Positions 53,801-62,305 of a DNA stretch of 64,000 nt are shown here, in pieces (the first letter of the stretch is position 1; every line of letters starts with the position of its first letter). Position numbers and translations under genes: made by a program. The notes under the pieces are model-generated. The model had not been told where the DNA came from. It saw only the letters and a list, made by a program, of their open reading frames with translations, and did no database searches. Origin of the DNA: Nocardia speluncae NBRC 108251 (GTDB lineage: Bacteria > Actinomycetota > Actinomycetes > Mycobacteriales > Mycobacteriaceae); assembly GCF_001613245.1 (NCBI RefSeq), contig NZ_BDBZ01000007.1, positions 372,001 to 436,000 on the forward strand, given 5' to 3'.

Positions 53801-56315
53801 GCAGGCGTACTGGGTCGGCCAGCATGACGGGTGGGCGCTGAGCTACGAATCCGCCCACATGTACGTCGATTTCTTGCTCACCGGTGTCGACGGTGACGGC
53901 GTGCGGACCGCGGTGCAGCGTCTGGTGCAGCGCCAGCCGATGCTGCGTGCGGTCTTCTCGGCCGACGGAAACCAGCAGGTTCTGCCCGTCGACGAGGCAC
54001 GTCTGGCCCAGCTGCCGGTCACCGAGATCGATCTGCGAACTGCGCCGGTCGGCGACATCGACGCTGCCGTCATCGCGACCCGCACCGAATTGCAGCACAG
54101 CGGACCGAATCTGGATCCCTGGCCATTTCGGGTCGTGGCGCTGCGACTGCCCGACGAGGCGCTGCGGCTGCATATCGTCACCAGCCTGCTGGTCGCCGAC
54201 GGTTGGTCGTTCCAGTTGATCTTCACCGAGCTGTTCACGTACCTGGACGAACCGAACGCGGTGCTGCCACCGCTGACCGCCCAGTTCGGCGACTATGTCG
54301 AGACCGTGCGCAGGCAGCGGGGCGAGGCGAGCTGGCTGGCCCAGCGCGACTGGTGGTGGGAACAGATCGACGATCTGCCCGCCGCACCGGCGCTGCCGCT
54401 GGCGATGCCGGTGCACGAGGCACGGCCGGAGGCGATGGTGCGCCGTGAGTTGCGCCTGCCGGGCGACCGGATGGACGTGCTGCGGGCGCGGTGCACCGAA
54501 TTCGGTATCACGCCATCGACGCTGTTCGCCACCTGCTACGCGCTGGCATTGGCCAGGCTGGCCGGGCACCGGCGGTTCCTGCTGAATGTGCTGTACCTGA
54601 ACCGGCTGCATCTGCCCGCGGATCTCGACCACGCCGTCGGTCCGTACGCCGGCACCGTACTGGTCGATATCGATGTGCCGGCCGACGCCACCTTCGTCGC
54701 CGCGGCGCGCCGGGTCCAGGCCGCGATGGGCCGTACCCTCGATCACGGTCAGGTGACCGGTGTCGAGGTGGTGCGCGAGCTGGCGCGTCGGCGGCGCGAC
54801 CATGCACCGCAGGCTCCGGTGGTGTTCCACAGCACGCTCGGCCTGCATCCGCCGACGGGCACACCTGAGGCAGTGCGGGTCCGAGACTTCTTCCAACGAG
54901 TGCGTACCCCACAGGTGGCGTTGGATATGCAGGTGTTCGAATGGGATTGGGACGACGAGGTCGTGGTCAATCTGGATGCCGTTGCGGAATTGTTCGCTCC
55001 CGGTGTTCTCGACGAGCTGTTCGCCGATATCACCGGGCGGTTGGCGGTATTGGCCGACTCGACCGCCGGCTGGACCCGCCCGCTCACCCTTCCTGCTGCC
55101 GAACAGCCTGCCGCCGCGACGGCCACCGCCGCACCCGCCGCGCTCGCCGGACCACTGCGGACCCCTGTCGAACATGCAGTGGCCGAGATCTGGGCCGACC
55201 TGCTCGCCGATACCGGTGTCCTCGACCCGGTGGCAGTGGACCGCGGCACCGACTTCTTCGCCCTCGGTGGTGATTCGGTCCTCGCCATCCGCATGCTCGG
55301 TAGGCTGCGGGCCCGCCTCGGTGCCACCGTTGCCCCGCGCGAGTTCCTGCGTGATCCGACCCTCGCCGCCACAGCCGTCGCGCTCGAGGCGCGAATCGAG
55401 GTCGAGCCCGCACCCGCACTCGCCGAGGAGACCGATGCTGCGATTACCATTCGCGACGGTGCAGGCGCGCCGCTTTTCCTGATTCACCCGACCGGCGGCG
55501 ACGTGTCCTGCTACCTCGACTTGTCGAGCCGGTTGGACACCGACCGGCCGGTTATCGCGATCCAGGATCCGGCGCTGGCCGGTCACCCCGGCCCGGAGGG
55601 CATCGACGGGCTCGCCACGGTTTATGAGCGCACCATCCGCGCCCAGCAGCCGCACGGCCCCTACCTGCTGGGCGGGTGGTCCATGGGCGGGATCGTCGCC
55701 CACGAGGTGGCGCGCCGGCTGCGGGCGGGCGGCAGCGAGATCGCGCTCCTGGTGCTGATCGACTCGAATATCGCCGACCGTATCCACGACGCCGACGGTG
55801 CGCGGTTCTGGTCGCGCTATCTCGGCTCGCTGGAGTCATTCCTCGACATCGATCTCGGATCGGCCACGCTCGACAGCGATTTCGCGGCGGCGACCGCGGA
55901 ACAACAGCGCGCACGGATGGCAGCGGTACTTGCCGAGGCCGGCCTGCTGCGGCAGCCCGACCCGGCCGAACTCGCCCCGCGCGAGGAGGTGTTCCGGCGA
56001 CACCTGCGGGCGCTCGGCGCGCACCGGACCGGCCGACTGACGCTGGGGCAGGGGCAGGGGCGGCTGGTCATCGTAGCGGCCGGTGCCGAGGCGCCACGGA
56101 ATTCCGGTGTCGGCATGGGGGTCGACGACTGCGGCGACCTCACCGACCTCGGCTGGAGCGCGTACACCGACGCCCCCCTCGATACCGCGACGGTCGCCGC
56201 TCACCACTACGCGCTGCTGCGGGAGCCCGCCGTAGCCGACCTGGCGCGGGTGGTGTCGCGGGCACTGTCCGCTGTGCCCACCGTGCCAACGCTCGAGAGG
56301 AGCGCCGATGCCTGA
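47871..56315 (+). CDS. Hybrid PKS-NRPS: KS-AT-KR-ACP-Cy-PCP-Cy-PCP-TE
   Basis: 2814 residues. KS 7-430 (Cys179 in ATCSSSL, EAHGTGT, KSNIGHTN); AT about 513-810 (GHSLGEF near 605; LALHS suggests malonyl); KR about 1085-1300 (LGGFGRLG, catalytic Tyr in GLAEYAVANR); ACP Ser near 1373; Cy1 about 1434-1860 (DALICDSAS); PCP Ser near 1905; Cy2 about 1965-2400; PCP Ser near 2468; TE with Ser2604 in GGWSMGG. There is no adenylation, DH, ER or methyltransferase domain, so both PCPs must be loaded in trans, most simply by the cysteine A domain of the first protein, as HMWP2 does in yersiniabactin. Cy2 lacks the first Asp of DxxxxDxxS (Ser2105, Asp2110). Start ATG 47871 has TGGAGG upstream. Confidence 0.93.
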   Translation: MSADNMIAVVGMACRFPGAPDVAAFWDLIESGREGLTRFDEAAAAARGVPAALRRDPNYVPVAGIIDGYDEFDAAHFGFTAAEAALLDPQLRVLLECCRHACDDAGHGGGADLGAVGVFTGAAHSVYLEHNLAGYRRRAELDPMGHLQATMGALTDYYPQQIAYRLGFTGPAFAVQATCSSSLVAVHLAAQSLLLGECDAALAGGVSLIVPQGRGYLHVPDAVFAADGHTRSFGANASGMVHTPGAGVVVLRRLADALADGDPVYAVLRGSAANNDGAAKAGFTAPSVAGQARVVIEALAVADIDPGEVGLIEAHGTGTVLGDRIELTALATVFGDRRRRPLAIGSVKSNIGHTNTAAGIAALIKAVLAVQHGKLPATLHADPADPEPDRHAGLFEIVAQTRDWPGEQARIAGVSSFGIGGTNCHVMVAQAPAPPAPTAPDPRAQLIPVSATDAAACQAQVDAYAAAGAPADLAYTAAVARHPDTGYRAALVRTNGAAEGDHLVAVRPVPQQRPRILFAFPGAGSQYPGMGAELYRDEPVFAAVVDECAQAMRPVLGVDIREIITAAQPHRDAEDPRLHQPALFAVSLATAATLRACGIEPDGVLGHSLGEFAAAVSAGMLAVSDAARLVAVRASALAETASGAMLAVTLDATGSDALLARYSALTLAAVNAAEERVLAGPASVVAEVAADLAARGVRHSRVRIGLALHSPAVEAAVPPVRAAAAIGYAPATIPFYSTHTGAETTTVDAEYWARQLREPVLFAAALDAATAAGPTILIQIGPGAAVAAAARRDNRENLVAAVTTFPDAREAATGERAALLTAVGHLWCAGTPFDPAALHRRRHRVRLPGYPFQRSRYWIDPPATEEPEPDPTSVLQLPTWTRIGPPTTPLETLHGTTWMLTGLSGPSASVAVAALTDAGATVSTADSAEPTEPIDGVVVSLDPLRSEPVVTEGTVDDPAVARIGAALAVAGDAVRRVNGLRAAPRAVLVVNSSSASLPGESPRPEDAATSALGRVIADETTIRCRTVDLAAETAPLDLRALAAEAADLLGRPADAPYAEIAHRAGIRWRWSWTRWEPMAGPRSAPLRLVVILGGFGRLGTLLAEHFAAAGAQVVRAGRSAPQGTAAATTSYTDRIVDITDCGALGALFTDIATEHGGIDLVVHAAGSVGAQAIAGLSEYTGAPGVNLRAKVEGTRALAEAVAACADRHRPRRVLLMSSVAGALGGVGLAEYAVANRFLDEWSQASPAADGTRWSSVVWDTWDGDDRVNASALAAVRAAMLAVPDALTALDRLLALGELPQAPAVLAVSPRSLDEAARRPAAGGPAITDPTTPAIVSTGDLTEDQQVVAALWSELLGVPVTGPDADFFALGGHSVLATRMLDLLRTREQAEIRLRDLIAEPTLFAVADLMRRRRQPGVDTAAEPARQPATAADGTFPLTRVQHAYWIGRSGGFGLGDVACHFYFEHDCVDLDLDRYERAWNRVIDRHDMLRTVITDDGCNRVLEAVPEYRIRRHNLAAAPASERADRLAELRRQLSHRVQRPDRWPLFDVRAVRLDDTTVRLCIGIDALICDSASYFLLDRDLRRYYREPEAELPTPRTRFADYVAHIGWREDSTDYARAAAYWRRRLPELPGAPALPTRTRAQARPWFGRRRAALPPQRWTRLRELAVEHGVTVSAVLLTAYADVLAAWSGDERFAVMLTLVDRPVALPDIDQVVGDFTALIVHEVDSGAGGSFADRVKRTQARLFDDLDHRAYSALDGLAELATGTGTRTLLPVVFTSALDVAELVGGEPDLEWAGRIVHGVSQTPQVWLDHQVFVQAGALQLQWDVLETVLDPAAADTAFGTYVDWVGRLSAGPQAWTAVEDGPNAGTDPQAEITTTVTGIWCRVLGLEAGTIAPESTFVAIGGDSVLAVRMAAMVRTELGVTVPVTDLVGDLTLAQLVSRVLEHRSGPVAAPAATTELVHVTDAYAPFALTPLQQAYWVGQHDGWALSYESAHMYVDFLLTGVDGDGVRTAVQRLVQRQPMLRAVFSADGNQQVLPVDEARLAQLPVTEIDLRTAPVGDIDAAVIATRTELQHSGPNLDPWPFRVVALRLPDEALRLHIVTSLLVADGWSFQLIFTELFTYLDEPNAVLPPLTAQFGDYVETVRRQRGEASWLAQRDWWWEQIDDLPAAPALPLAMPVHEARPEAMVRRELRLPGDRMDVLRARCTEFGITPSTLFATCYALALARLAGHRRFLLNVLYLNRLHLPADLDHAVGPYAGTVLVDIDVPADATFVAAARRVQAAMGRTLDHGQVTGVEVVRELARRRRDHAPQAPVVFHSTLGLHPPTGTPEAVRVRDFFQRVRTPQVALDMQVFEWDWDDEVVVNLDAVAELFAPGVLDELFADITGRLAVLADSTAGWTRPLTLPAAEQPAAATATAAPAALAGPLRTPVEHAVAEIWADLLADTGVLDPVAVDRGTDFFALGGDSVLAIRMLGRLRARLGATVAPREFLRDPTLAATAVALEARIEVEPAPALAEETDAAITIRDGAGAPLFLIHPTGGDVSCYLDLSSRLDTDRPVIAIQDPALAGHPGPEGIDGLATVYERTIRAQQPHGPYLLGGWSMGGIVAHEVARRLRAGGSEIALLVLIDSNIADRIHDADGARFWSRYLGSLESFLDIDLGSATLDSDFAAATAEQQRARMAAVLAEAGLLRQPDPAELAPREEVFRRHLRALGAHRTGRLTLGQGQGRLVIVAAGAEAPRNSGVGMGVDDCGDLTDLGWSAYTDAPLDTATVAAHHYALLREPAVADLARVVSRALSAVPTVPTLERSADA

Positions 56316-57081
56316 GCAGCCGATGCCTGAGCATACGAATGCCGACACCTATTCCGTCACCGCTGAGTTCTACGACCTGATGGCCACCCCGTACTGGGCG
56401 CAGGTCGACCCGCTGCTACCGGACCTGCTGGCCGAGGTCGACACGCTGGCCGGTCCGGTCGTCGATATCGGAGCGGGCACCGGTCTGTCCACTATGGCCG
56501 TCGCGGACGCGCTGCCGGATGCCGAGATCATCGCGGTCGAGCCGTCCGGTGCGATGCGTGCGGTGCTGATGTCGCGACTGGCCGCACGGAAGGATCTGCG
56601 GGAGCGGATCACCGTGCTGCCCAGCGGGTTCCTCGATGCGGGCCTGGCCGGTCCGTGCGCGGCAGTCGTCGCGCTCGGCGTGCTCGGGCACTTCGACGGC
56701 CTCGCCCGGGCCCGGGTGTGGACGGCGATCGCGGATCTGCTCGCACCGGGTGCTCTCGCCGTGGTGGAGGTGCAGCAACCCGGGCAGGTCGTCGAGGTTT
56801 CCGAGCGCTGCTATACCCGGGCCCGAGCCGGTGCACTGCGATACGAGGGGTGGAGCCGGGCGCTGCCCGTCGACGACGAATCGCTGATCTGGCGGATGAC
56901 CTATCGCGCGTACCGGGATACGGAATTACTGCGCGAACACCGCACCGAACACCAGGTCTGGCCGGTGCCCGCCGACCGGGTCGTCGCGGAGGCCGCGGCC
57001 GCCGGGTTGACGGCGCGGTCGGCGGAGGTCGGTCCCGGACTGCTGTGTTTCGGTCGGCCGGAGGTGGCTCATGCATACTGA
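56308..57081 (+). CDS. Class I SAM-dependent methyltransferase
   Basis: 257 residues: VVDIGAGTGLSTMAVADA for SAM binding, IIAVEPSGAMRAVL, ALGVLGHFDGLARARVWTAI and LAPGALAVVEVQ. Looks like a small-molecule methyltransferase. Overlaps the synthetase stop by 8 bp and the exporter start by 11 bp. One of four separate methyltransferases in an operon whose megasynthases contain none. Confidence 0.82.
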   Translation: MPEQPMPEHTNADTYSVTAEFYDLMATPYWAQVDPLLPDLLAEVDTLAGPVVDIGAGTGLSTMAVADALPDAEIIAVEPSGAMRAVLMSRLAARKDLRERITVLPSGFLDAGLAGPCAAVVALGVLGHFDGLARARVWTAIADLLAPGALAVVEVQQPGQVVEVSERCYTRARAGALRYEGWSRALPVDDESLIWRMTYRAYRDTELLREHRTEHQVWPVPADRVVAEAAAAGLTARSAEVGPGLLCFGRPEVAHAY

Positions 57082-58468
57082 GACACCGCGAATCGCCACC
57101 GCGCCCGCACTCGCGCTCATCGTCGCGGCGACCGCGCTCATCGTCATCGACACCACCATCATGGGTGTGGCCATCCCGGCCATCGGCACCGATCTCGAGG
57201 TCGAGCTGGTTGCTGCACAGTGGACGATTGTCGGGTACGCCGTCACCTTCGGTGCGTTCATCCTGCCCACCGGCAGCCTGTCCGACCGGATCGGGCACCG
57301 CAGGCTGTTCACTGCCGGGGTGTCCGTATTCACGGTGGCTTCGGCAGGCTGCGCGATCGCATCGGATATCAGCATCCTCAACGTATTCCGCACCGTGCAG
57401 GGCGCGGGTGCGGGCATGATCTTCGCGACCGCGGTGCCGCTGGTCGTCGCGATCACCGACGACAGCGCGCGGCCCCGCGCCTTGGCGCTGTGGGCGGCGG
57501 CAGCCGGTGCGTTCAGTGCGGTCGGCCCACTGCTGGGCGGAGCGCTGATCTCGCTGGGGGACTGGTGGTTGATCTTCGCCGTGAACATACCGGTCGGGCT
57601 GGCGGTGCTGGCCGCGACGCCGCGCGTGCTGCCACCGGATCGAGCCCTGCGGCCGGCGACGGTCACCAGCGGTGAAGTGCTGGCCGCTGCCGGGATCACG
57701 GCCGGACTGCTCGGCATCTTCTACCTGCTCGACACCGCGCGTCAGGAGTGGACGGCGGGCAGGGTGACACTCGGCGCTGTAGCCCTCGCGATCGTCGCGG
57801 GCACACTCGCCACCCAGGGACGATCGGGCGCGCCCTTGGTCGATCTCACTGTGCTGCGCAACCGCTGCTTCAGCGGCGCAGCGGCCCTGTCCATGCTCAG
57901 CCGGTTCGTCACCATGGCACCTCCGGTGTTCCTGGTGATCTATCTCCAGCAGCAGCTCAGCGCGAGCCCCTTCGCCGCGGGCGTCGTGCTGGTGCCGATG
58001 TTCATAGCCGCGTTCACCGGTGGCTTGGTCGCGCGCCGCGTGACCGGCCGCTATCCGGTGGCGTGGGTCGTCGCGGGCGGATTCGCGCTCGGCGCGCTGG
58101 GTGCCGCGACGACCGCGGCGCTGATCGGCCCCGCCACCTCGTTACCAGTGATCGCCGCCGCCCTGATCCCGGCCGGTTTCGGGTTCGGTATCTCCTCCAC
58201 ACCGCTGATAGCGGTGGCCGTATCCACCGTGCCCGCCGCGCGTTCGGGTATGGCGTCGGGCCTGGCCAACTGCTTCATCCCGATGGGCACGGCCGCCGGC
58301 ACCGCGCTGCTCGGCGTGGTATTCACCGCCACCGATCGGCTGGAAACCGCCGCCGCGGCCGTGCTGGCGACCGCGGCAGGTGCCGGCAGCATCGCCGCCG
58401 TGCTCGCCGTCGGCACGCTGCGGCCCAGCTCCCCGCACGCGAACGAGAAACGAAGGCAGGCCTCGTGA
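57071..58468 (+). CDS. MFS exporter, DHA2 (EmrB/QacA) type
   Basis: 465 residues, strongly hydrophobic, with up to 14 membrane segments. LIVIDTTIMGVAIPAIG in helix 1, motif A GSLSDRIGHRR after helix 2, and motif C-like GPLLGGALIS in helix 5, all hallmarks of drug/H+ antiporters. Most likely exports the thiazoline metallophore. ATG overlaps the methyltransferase end; its TGA overlaps the GTG of the next gene. Confidence 0.87.
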   Translation: MHTETPRIATAPALALIVAATALIVIDTTIMGVAIPAIGTDLEVELVAAQWTIVGYAVTFGAFILPTGSLSDRIGHRRLFTAGVSVFTVASAGCAIASDISILNVFRTVQGAGAGMIFATAVPLVVAITDDSARPRALALWAAAAGAFSAVGPLLGGALISLGDWWLIFAVNIPVGLAVLAATPRVLPPDRALRPATVTSGEVLAAAGITAGLLGIFYLLDTARQEWTAGRVTLGAVALAIVAGTLATQGRSGAPLVDLTVLRNRCFSGAAALSMLSRFVTMAPPVFLVIYLQQQLSASPFAAGVVLVPMFIAAFTGGLVARRVTGRYPVAWVVAGGFALGALGAATTAALIGPATSLPVIAAALIPAGFGFGISSTPLIAVAVSTVPAARSGMASGLANCFIPMGTAAGTALLGVVFTATDRLETAAAAVLATAAGAGSIAAVLAVGTLRPSSPHANEKRRQAS

Positions 58469-59787
58469 ACGACTCCGTACTGTCCCTGCTGGCCGAGCAT
58501 CCGTTCATAGCCGGCGCCACCCGGGACCACGATTCGGGCGATATCACCGTTATCCCGGACACGGCGGCGATCGCTGTCCGACCGGTACCCGGCCCCCTGC
58601 TCGCGGAACATCTGCGGCATTGGCAGCAGGTCTATGAATTCGTCTACGCTGGGGCGACTGACCGGCACGCCGACGATCTGGACCTGTCGGGGTGGCGCGC
58701 CTCCGATACGGGTGCGCCGCTGCCGCGTGAGCATATGCTCGAGTGGATCGACCACGCGGTTCGGCTGACCCTGAGCTCGCGGCCCCGGTTTGTGCTCGAA
58801 GTCGGCTGCGGCAGCGGCCTGCTCGCGCATCGAGTCCGCGACCGGGTCCGCCACTATGTGGGGCTCGATGTGGCGGCACCGGTGGTTGAACGGCTGGCGC
58901 GGCAATTGCCGTCGGCGCGGATCGCGCGGGCCGCCGCACACGAACTCGGTACCGCCGCCGTCCGGCAGCTGCTCGACGAGACCGCCCCACCCGATTGCCT
59001 CGTCCTCAACAGCGTCACCCAATGCTTCCCGAACGAGGACTATCTCACCGCTGTGGTCGACGCCGCCCTGGACCGGGTCGCGCCCGGCGGCACGGTGGTG
59101 GTCGGAGACGTCCGCAACTCGACTGTGCTCGACCACTATGCACGCTGGGTGGAGCGGGCCCGCGACCGCACTGTCGGCGACGCCGAACTAGAACAGCGGG
59201 TAGCGCGCCGGGCCGCTGCAGACGAGGAACTGGTGTGCGATCCACGGGTATTCGCGCGTATCGCCGATCGGCATCCCCGCACGGTACATCCGGCATGCTA
59301 TGCCAAGCCGATGCGGGCCGATACCGAGCTCACCCGCTACCGGTACGACATCGTCTACACCGTCGACGTGCCCGCGCCGCGCCCCTGCCCAGTGGTGACC
59401 TGGCCCGAATGGGCCGACGGTGACCTGCGGGTATTGGCCGCGCACCCGCCGCAGGACGAGCTGCTCGTGCGGGACATCCCCAACGCGCTGCTGGCACCTG
59501 GGGTAGCCGGCGCGGTCACCCCAGCCACGCTCACCGCTGCGGTCCCGGCCGGATGGTCGGTACTCCTCGACTCCGTCGACGGGCGCAGGCTCGCCGTCGG
59601 ACCCGCATCGCAAGCCCACCGGCTGCCCGCGGTCGACCCGAACATCGAGACATCCGGCTGTAACGACCCGTTCGCCGGGTTCCTACGTCGCAGACTCCCG
59701 GAATTACTCGCCGACCACCTCGAACAGCGACTGCCCGGGACGATACCGCCGCGGATCACTGTCGCTGCGGGGGTGACGGTCCGGTGA
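58465..59787 (+). CDS. Stand-alone NRPS-type methyltransferase
   Basis: 440 residues. Resembles the methyltransferase domain normally inserted in NRPS adenylation domains: LDLSGWRASDTGAPLPREHM, EWIDHAVRL, VLEVGCGSGLLAHRV, YVGLDVAAP and VLNSVTQCFPNEDYL are all in the usual order. After this come ~150 residues with AYxYRYDIVY-like strands ending in a small FAGFLRRRLPELL helix. A free-standing form suggests an in-trans N- or C-methylation of a thiazoline or PCP-bound residue. GTG start overlaps the exporter stop. Confidence 0.83.
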   Translation: MNDSVLSLLAEHPFIAGATRDHDSGDITVIPDTAAIAVRPVPGPLLAEHLRHWQQVYEFVYAGATDRHADDLDLSGWRASDTGAPLPREHMLEWIDHAVRLTLSSRPRFVLEVGCGSGLLAHRVRDRVRHYVGLDVAAPVVERLARQLPSARIARAAAHELGTAAVRQLLDETAPPDCLVLNSVTQCFPNEDYLTAVVDAALDRVAPGGTVVVGDVRNSTVLDHYARWVERARDRTVGDAELEQRVARRAAADEELVCDPRVFARIADRHPRTVHPACYAKPMRADTELTRYRYDIVYTVDVPAPRPCPVVTWPEWADGDLRVLAAHPPQDELLVRDIPNALLAPGVAGAVTPATLTAAVPAGWSVLLDSVDGRRLAVGPASQAHRLPAVDPNIETSGCNDPFAGFLRRRLPELLADHLEQRLPGTIPPRITVAAGVTVR

Positions 59788-61196
59788 ACGCCCCCGCAGG
59801 CACCCTCGCGGCGGATCTCGCGGCCGCGTGCCGAGGCGAGATCCTCGTGCCCGGTTCCACCGCCTACGATCTCGCTCGCCGCGGCTGGAACGGCGCGGTC
59901 GATCATCGTCCGGCGGTGATCGTGCGATGTGCAGGCCGCGCGGATATCGCTGCGGCCGTGCGCATCGCGAGCCGGCAGGGCAGCGCCGTGGCACTCAAAG
60001 GCGGCGGGCACGGTATCTCCCGGTTCGCCGCCGCCGACGGGGCGGTACTGCTCGATCTGACCGCCCTCGACGCGGTACACGTGGATCCCGACGGGCGTCG
60101 TGCCGTGGTCGGACCCGGTGTCACGTGGGCGCGGCTGGACCGGGCTACCCAGGCGCACGGGCTCGCGGTCACCGGCGCCGACGTGTCCAGTGTCGGCGTC
60201 ATCGGCTCGGCGTTGGCCGGTGGCAGCGGTTGGTTGCAACGATCGTTCGGGCTCACCTGTGACAACCTCGTATCGGCCCGGATGGTCGTCGCCGACGGAC
60301 GCGAACTCACGGTGGGCCCGGACCAGCATCCCGATCTGTGGTGGGCGCTGCGTGGTGCCGGCGTGAACTTCGGGGTGGTGGTCGAGGCCGAACTGCGCTT
60401 GTACCCGGTCGGCACCGTGCACGCGGGCACGCTGGTGTTTCAGTACCGGCACGCCCGCACAGTCCTCGCCGCCTACCGGCGGCTGTGTGCGAGCGCACCG
60501 GACGGCCTCGCGCTCCAGGCGGCACTACTGCACTGGCCACCGGGCGCACCGGAGGGACCCCCGATGGCGGCGATCAGCGCTGTCTACGCCGGTCCGGCCG
60601 AACAGAGCCATTCCGTCCTCGCACCACTGCGAGCGATCGCCGAACCCGAACTCGACCTGCTGCGCCCGCTCGACTACCCGAGCGTGCAACGCCAATCCGA
60701 GCAGGCCTTCATCGACGGATACGCCACCACCACCGGTAGTAGATGGTTGCATGCCCTCGACGACACCACCATAGATCGCCTGGTGGCGGCCGGCGCCCGG
60801 ATGCCTACACCGCACACGATGATCTCGCTGCATCAGCAGGGCGGTGCGTTGAGCCGGATTGCACCGGCGGCCACCGCTTTCGGATTCCGTGGCGCCGAAC
60901 ATCACCTCGCCCTGTTCGTCAGTGCGCCGGCGGCGCACCTGCTCGCACCGGGACGCGACTGGATCGCCGCCCTCTGCCGCGCTGTCCGGCCGAGTGCCGC
61001 GGGCGGACCGTATATCGGCCTCCTCGACGGGGACGCGCCGGAGCTTGTGCAGACCGCCTACCTGCCGGACAGTTACCGCCGCTTACGGACGCTCAAGACC
61101 GTCTATGACCCCGGCAACACCTTCCGGGCCAATCACAACATCGTCCCGGCCCGCACCAGGACGCCACAGGAGCCATCATGGACACCGACACCCTGA
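59784..61196 (+). CDS. FAD-linked oxidase with bicovalent flavin (berberine-bridge type)
   Basis: 470 residues. The PCMH-type FAD domain has GGGHGISRF (His for 8-alpha-histidyl FAD) and GGSGWLQRSFGLTCDNL, whose Cys fits the 6-S-cysteinyl link. The BBE C-terminal segment is PGNTFRANHNI. Such enzymes oxidise alcohols, amines or rings using O2; here a late tailoring oxidation of the NRPS product is plausible, for example thiazoline to thiazole or alcohol to ketone. No signal peptide is evident. GTG start overlaps the previous stop. Confidence 0.85.
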   Translation: MNAPAGTLAADLAAACRGEILVPGSTAYDLARRGWNGAVDHRPAVIVRCAGRADIAAAVRIASRQGSAVALKGGGHGISRFAAADGAVLLDLTALDAVHVDPDGRRAVVGPGVTWARLDRATQAHGLAVTGADVSSVGVIGSALAGGSGWLQRSFGLTCDNLVSARMVVADGRELTVGPDQHPDLWWALRGAGVNFGVVVEAELRLYPVGTVHAGTLVFQYRHARTVLAAYRRLCASAPDGLALQAALLHWPPGAPEGPPMAAISAVYAGPAEQSHSVLAPLRAIAEPELDLLRPLDYPSVQRQSEQAFIDGYATTTGSRWLHALDDTTIDRLVAAGARMPTPHTMISLHQQGGALSRIAPAATAFGFRGAEHHLALFVSAPAAHLLAPGRDWIAALCRAVRPSAAGGPYIGLLDGDAPELVQTAYLPDSYRRLRTLKTVYDPGNTFRANHNIVPARTRTPQEPSWTPTP

Positions 61197-62299
61197 TCGA
61201 TGCCACCCAGCATGCGGGCGAGACGGCTGCCGGACCGCTCGACGGCGCCCGTTTCCATTCCGCCCGAGCCGATCTCGATACCTTCGGCCTGCAGGCGATG
61301 GCCGATGCTCTCGCCTCGATCTTCACCGAGGGTTCCGTCCGTACCGCCGCCGAGGCCGCCGACCGGCTGGAGGTGGCATCCCGGCACCGCTGGCTGCTGC
61401 GACGGTGGCTGCGCACCCTGACCGAACACGCCTGGCTCACCGGTGATCCCGACGGCGGTTACCACACCCTGCACCGCGGGCCCGCGCCCACTCGCGCCGA
61501 CCTGCGCAGCGTATGTGCCGACCTGGGGTACCCGCCTGCGCTCGCGACCTTCTTCGCGCAGGCCAACGCCCGCTCGCTACCTCTCTTACGCGACCGTGTC
61601 CTGGTGCAGGAGTTGCTGTTCCCCGACGGTGATTTCCTCACCGCCGAAGTCGCCTACCGCGACAACACCGTCAACCGATACCTCAACGCCGCCGCGGCGC
61701 ACCTGGTCGCCGAAACGGTCCGCCATCGCGCATCCGAGGGCACTGTACGCATCCTCGAACTGGGTGCGGGGATCGGCGGGACGACCGCCGATATCGTCGG
61801 ACAGCTGGACGGTTACGACGTCGACTATCGCTTCACCGATCTGTCGACGTTCTTCCTCACCGCCGCCCGCGAACGTTTCGCGGCCCACCCGTGGCTGCGT
61901 TACGACCTGCTGGACCTGAACACCGACCTGCCCGGCCAGGAGCCCAGCGACATCATCGTGGCGGCCAATGTGCTGCACAACGCCCACCACGCCGGGGAAA
62001 CACTGCGACGGATTCATGATGCGTTGACCCCGGGCGGGCTGCTGGTCTTCCTCGAATCGTGTCAGGAGCACAGTCAGCTGCTGACCTCCATGCATTTTCT
62101 GATGTCGGCACGATTCGGGCTACCCCACCCCGGGCGAGCAGATGTGCGGGCCGGTTCGGATCGCATCTTCCTCGATGGCGCTGAATGGCTCGGTGAAATG
62201 ACGACCGCCGGTTTGCGGCCCCTGCCGGCGATTCCGCGACCGGACCATCCGCTGGCCGCGCTCGGCCAGTTCCTTTTCGCCGCTTTCCGGCCACAATGA
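61178..62299 (+). CDS. Stand-alone PKS/NRPS-type methyltransferase
   Basis: 373 residues. N-terminal winged-helix-like region (about 30-110), then VAYRDNTVNRYLNAAAAHLV, ILELGAGIGGTTADIV, YRFTDLSTFFL, IIVAANVLHNAHH and LTPGGLLVFLES, the pattern of methyltransferase domains embedded in PKS modules such as HMWP1. Likely methylates the polyketide alpha carbon or a thiazoline in trans. AGGAG precedes the ATG, which lies within the oxidase gene. Last gene of the overlapping operon. Confidence 0.83.
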   Translation: MDTDTLIDATQHAGETAAGPLDGARFHSARADLDTFGLQAMADALASIFTEGSVRTAAEAADRLEVASRHRWLLRRWLRTLTEHAWLTGDPDGGYHTLHRGPAPTRADLRSVCADLGYPPALATFFAQANARSLPLLRDRVLVQELLFPDGDFLTAEVAYRDNTVNRYLNAAAAHLVAETVRHRASEGTVRILELGAGIGGTTADIVGQLDGYDVDYRFTDLSTFFLTAARERFAAHPWLRYDLLDLNTDLPGQEPSDIIVAANVLHNAHHAGETLRRIHDALTPGGLLVFLESCQEHSQLLTSMHFLMSARFGLPHPGRADVRAGSDRIFLDGAEWLGEMTTAGLRPLPAIPRPDHPLAALGQFLFAAFRPQ

Positions 62300-62305
62300 G
62301 CTGAG

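Noticed and set aside
53184..55787. 867-residue minus-strand frame opposite the Cy/PCP domains
   Set aside because: Same reason: a shadow of the real NRPS frame, low-complexity, no recognisable domain.
43371..62299. Nocobactin or mycobactin cluster
   Set aside because: No salicylate synthase, lysine N-hydroxylase or lysine-type A domain is seen; the only A domain is cysteine-specific with tandem Cy domains.
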